64,000 nucleotides of DNA from Acidimicrobiales bacterium (GTDB taxonomy: Bacteria; Actinomycetota; Acidimicrobiia; Acidimicrobiales; Aldehydirespiratoraceae). The stretch is from positions 1,922,001 through 1,986,000 of the forward strand of contig JAWKIR010000002.1 of NCBI GenBank assembly GCA_041394245.1, given 5' to 3'. Below are positions 63,565 through 64,000 of this stretch, piece after piece. The first letter of the stretch is position 1. Each line of letters begins with the position of its first letter. The notes beneath the pieces are model-generated. The model was given only the letters and a program-made list of their open reading frames with translations. It was not told where the DNA came from and searched no databases. Both the position numbers and the translations under genes were made by a program.

Positions 63565-64000
63565 ACGACGACGGCACCGCGCCCGCCAGCGCCTCGGCGA
63601 CGGGGCCGAGGACCAGGAACGAGCCGGTGACCACGATGGTGTCGCCCGGCTCGGTACGGGCCAGCGCTCGACGCACCGCGTCGACCGGCGACGCCGACGC
63701 CTCGGCCATCCCACCCGCGGCGACGACCGCATCGACCAACTCGGCCGGCGTCCAGCTGCTCGGCGCCGACCCGCGTCGATCGCCGAAGCCGACGGCGACG
63801 ACAGGTCCACCCAGCTGCGCCAGCGCGGCGGCGCCCGCAGCGAGGTCCTTGTGCGCGCCGAGACCGGCGATCACGCACCGCGGCCTGACGTCGCCGGCGA
63901 GCACGACATCGAGCGCAGCCAGCTTGTCGGGATTGTGTGCGCCGTCGAGGACCACCCGGCGACCGGCCACCGACCTGACCTCGTACCGCCCGGGCATCGG
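63551..64000 (-). CDS. folC: Folylpolyglutamate/dihydrofolate synthase, C-terminal part (runs off window)
   Basis: The C-terminal 149 residues of a Mur ligase-type protein. PGRYEV followed by VVLDGAHNPDKLAALDVVL is the PGR...DGAHNP signature of FolC, and TIVVTGSFLVLGPVAEAL is its usual C-terminal end. FolC adds glutamate to folates, which tightens their binding to C1 enzymes. The reading frame stays open to the right window edge, so the gene continues outside. Its association with fhs fits a folate/C1 neighbourhood. Confidence 0.85.
   Translation of the reverse strand, partial: PMPGRYEVRSVAGRRVVLDGAHNPDKLAALDVVLAGDVRPRCVIAGLGAHKDLAAGAAALAQLGGPVVAVGFGDRRGSAPSSWTPAELVDAVVAAGGMAEASASPVDAVRRALARTEPGDTIVVTGSFLVLGPVAEALAGAVPSSSSSG

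Overview
This window comes from a GC-rich actinobacterium. A marine or soil member of the Acidimicrobiia is my best guess. The evidence is the DUF5317 and septum-formation proteins, a class D/E-type sortase, many tiny lipoproteins with an LxAC box, and very dense packing. In addition, at least ten genes have a TANNNT -10 box only 6-8 nt in front of their start codon, which is the leaderless promoter layout common in actinobacteria. No phage, insertion sequence, CRISPR array, rRNA or tRNA was seen.

Layout. 1-6.4 kb: end of a cytochrome c/heme exporter cluster (ccmAB), sortase, septum-formation lipoprotein, DUF5317 protein, a GH63-like hydrolase back-to-back with a GT4 glycosyltransferase, and a TetR regulator. 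6.4-16.6 kb: housekeeping and accessory genes (NUDIX, TesB thioesterase, VOC protein, PPOX protein, lytic transglycosylase, YcaQ-like DNA glycosylase, HAD phosphatase, MFS, leuS). 16.8-22.95 kb: a six-gene corrinoid methyltransferase operon (corrinoid protein, DUF1638, PF13769 'virulence factor', methyl-THF:corrinoid methyltransferase, RACo/ASKHA corrinoid activator, MttB-family methyltransferase without pyrrolysine). 23-32.5 kb: metzincin lipoprotein, MFS plus DmdA-like THF methyltransferase, pabBC fusion, choline dehydrogenase betA, EamA exporter. 32.5-38.1 kb: proVWX betaine/choline ABC transporter and a LysR regulator. 38.4-46.3 kb: META lipoprotein, EamA and MFS transporters, VOC protein, alanine racemase, acyl-CoA dehydrogenase, acyltransferase-3. 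46.3-50.9 kb: a three-gene NAD-linked formate dehydrogenase. 51-54.7 kb: proS, an IclR regulator and an amidohydrolase. 54.7-59.7 kb: etfA, etfB, a dimethylglycine/sarcosine dehydrogenase-GcvT fusion and a GntR regulator. 59.8-64 kb: lipoprotein, fatty-acid desaturase, formate-THF ligase fhs and folC (runs off the window).

Reading the genes together, the window looks like an aerobic methylamine-osmolyte catabolic region. ProVWX imports choline or glycine betaine and BetA oxidises choline. The MttB-family/corrinoid/methyl-THF system would remove one methyl group from a quaternary amine such as betaine. The DMGDH-type enzyme with its own ETF would oxidise the next methyl group onto THF. Fhs would turn 10-formyl-THF into formate with ATP gain, and formate dehydrogenase would burn formate to CO2 with NADH. 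This pathway is inferred from gene families. Betaine aldehyde dehydrogenase, FolD and MetF are not in the window.

Two observations stand out. First, the formate dehydrogenase catalytic subunit has an in-frame TGA at the active-site position, followed by a well-formed bacterial SECIS hairpin whose GGUCU loop is 18 nt after the TGA, so it is a selenoprotein rather than a broken gene. Second, a 19-bp palindromic site, CGTTCCGCATYGTGGAACG, sits both over the promoter of the corrinoid methyltransferase operon and in front of the IclR gene 36 kb away (18 of 19 positions identical), which predicts that this IclR protein controls the operon.
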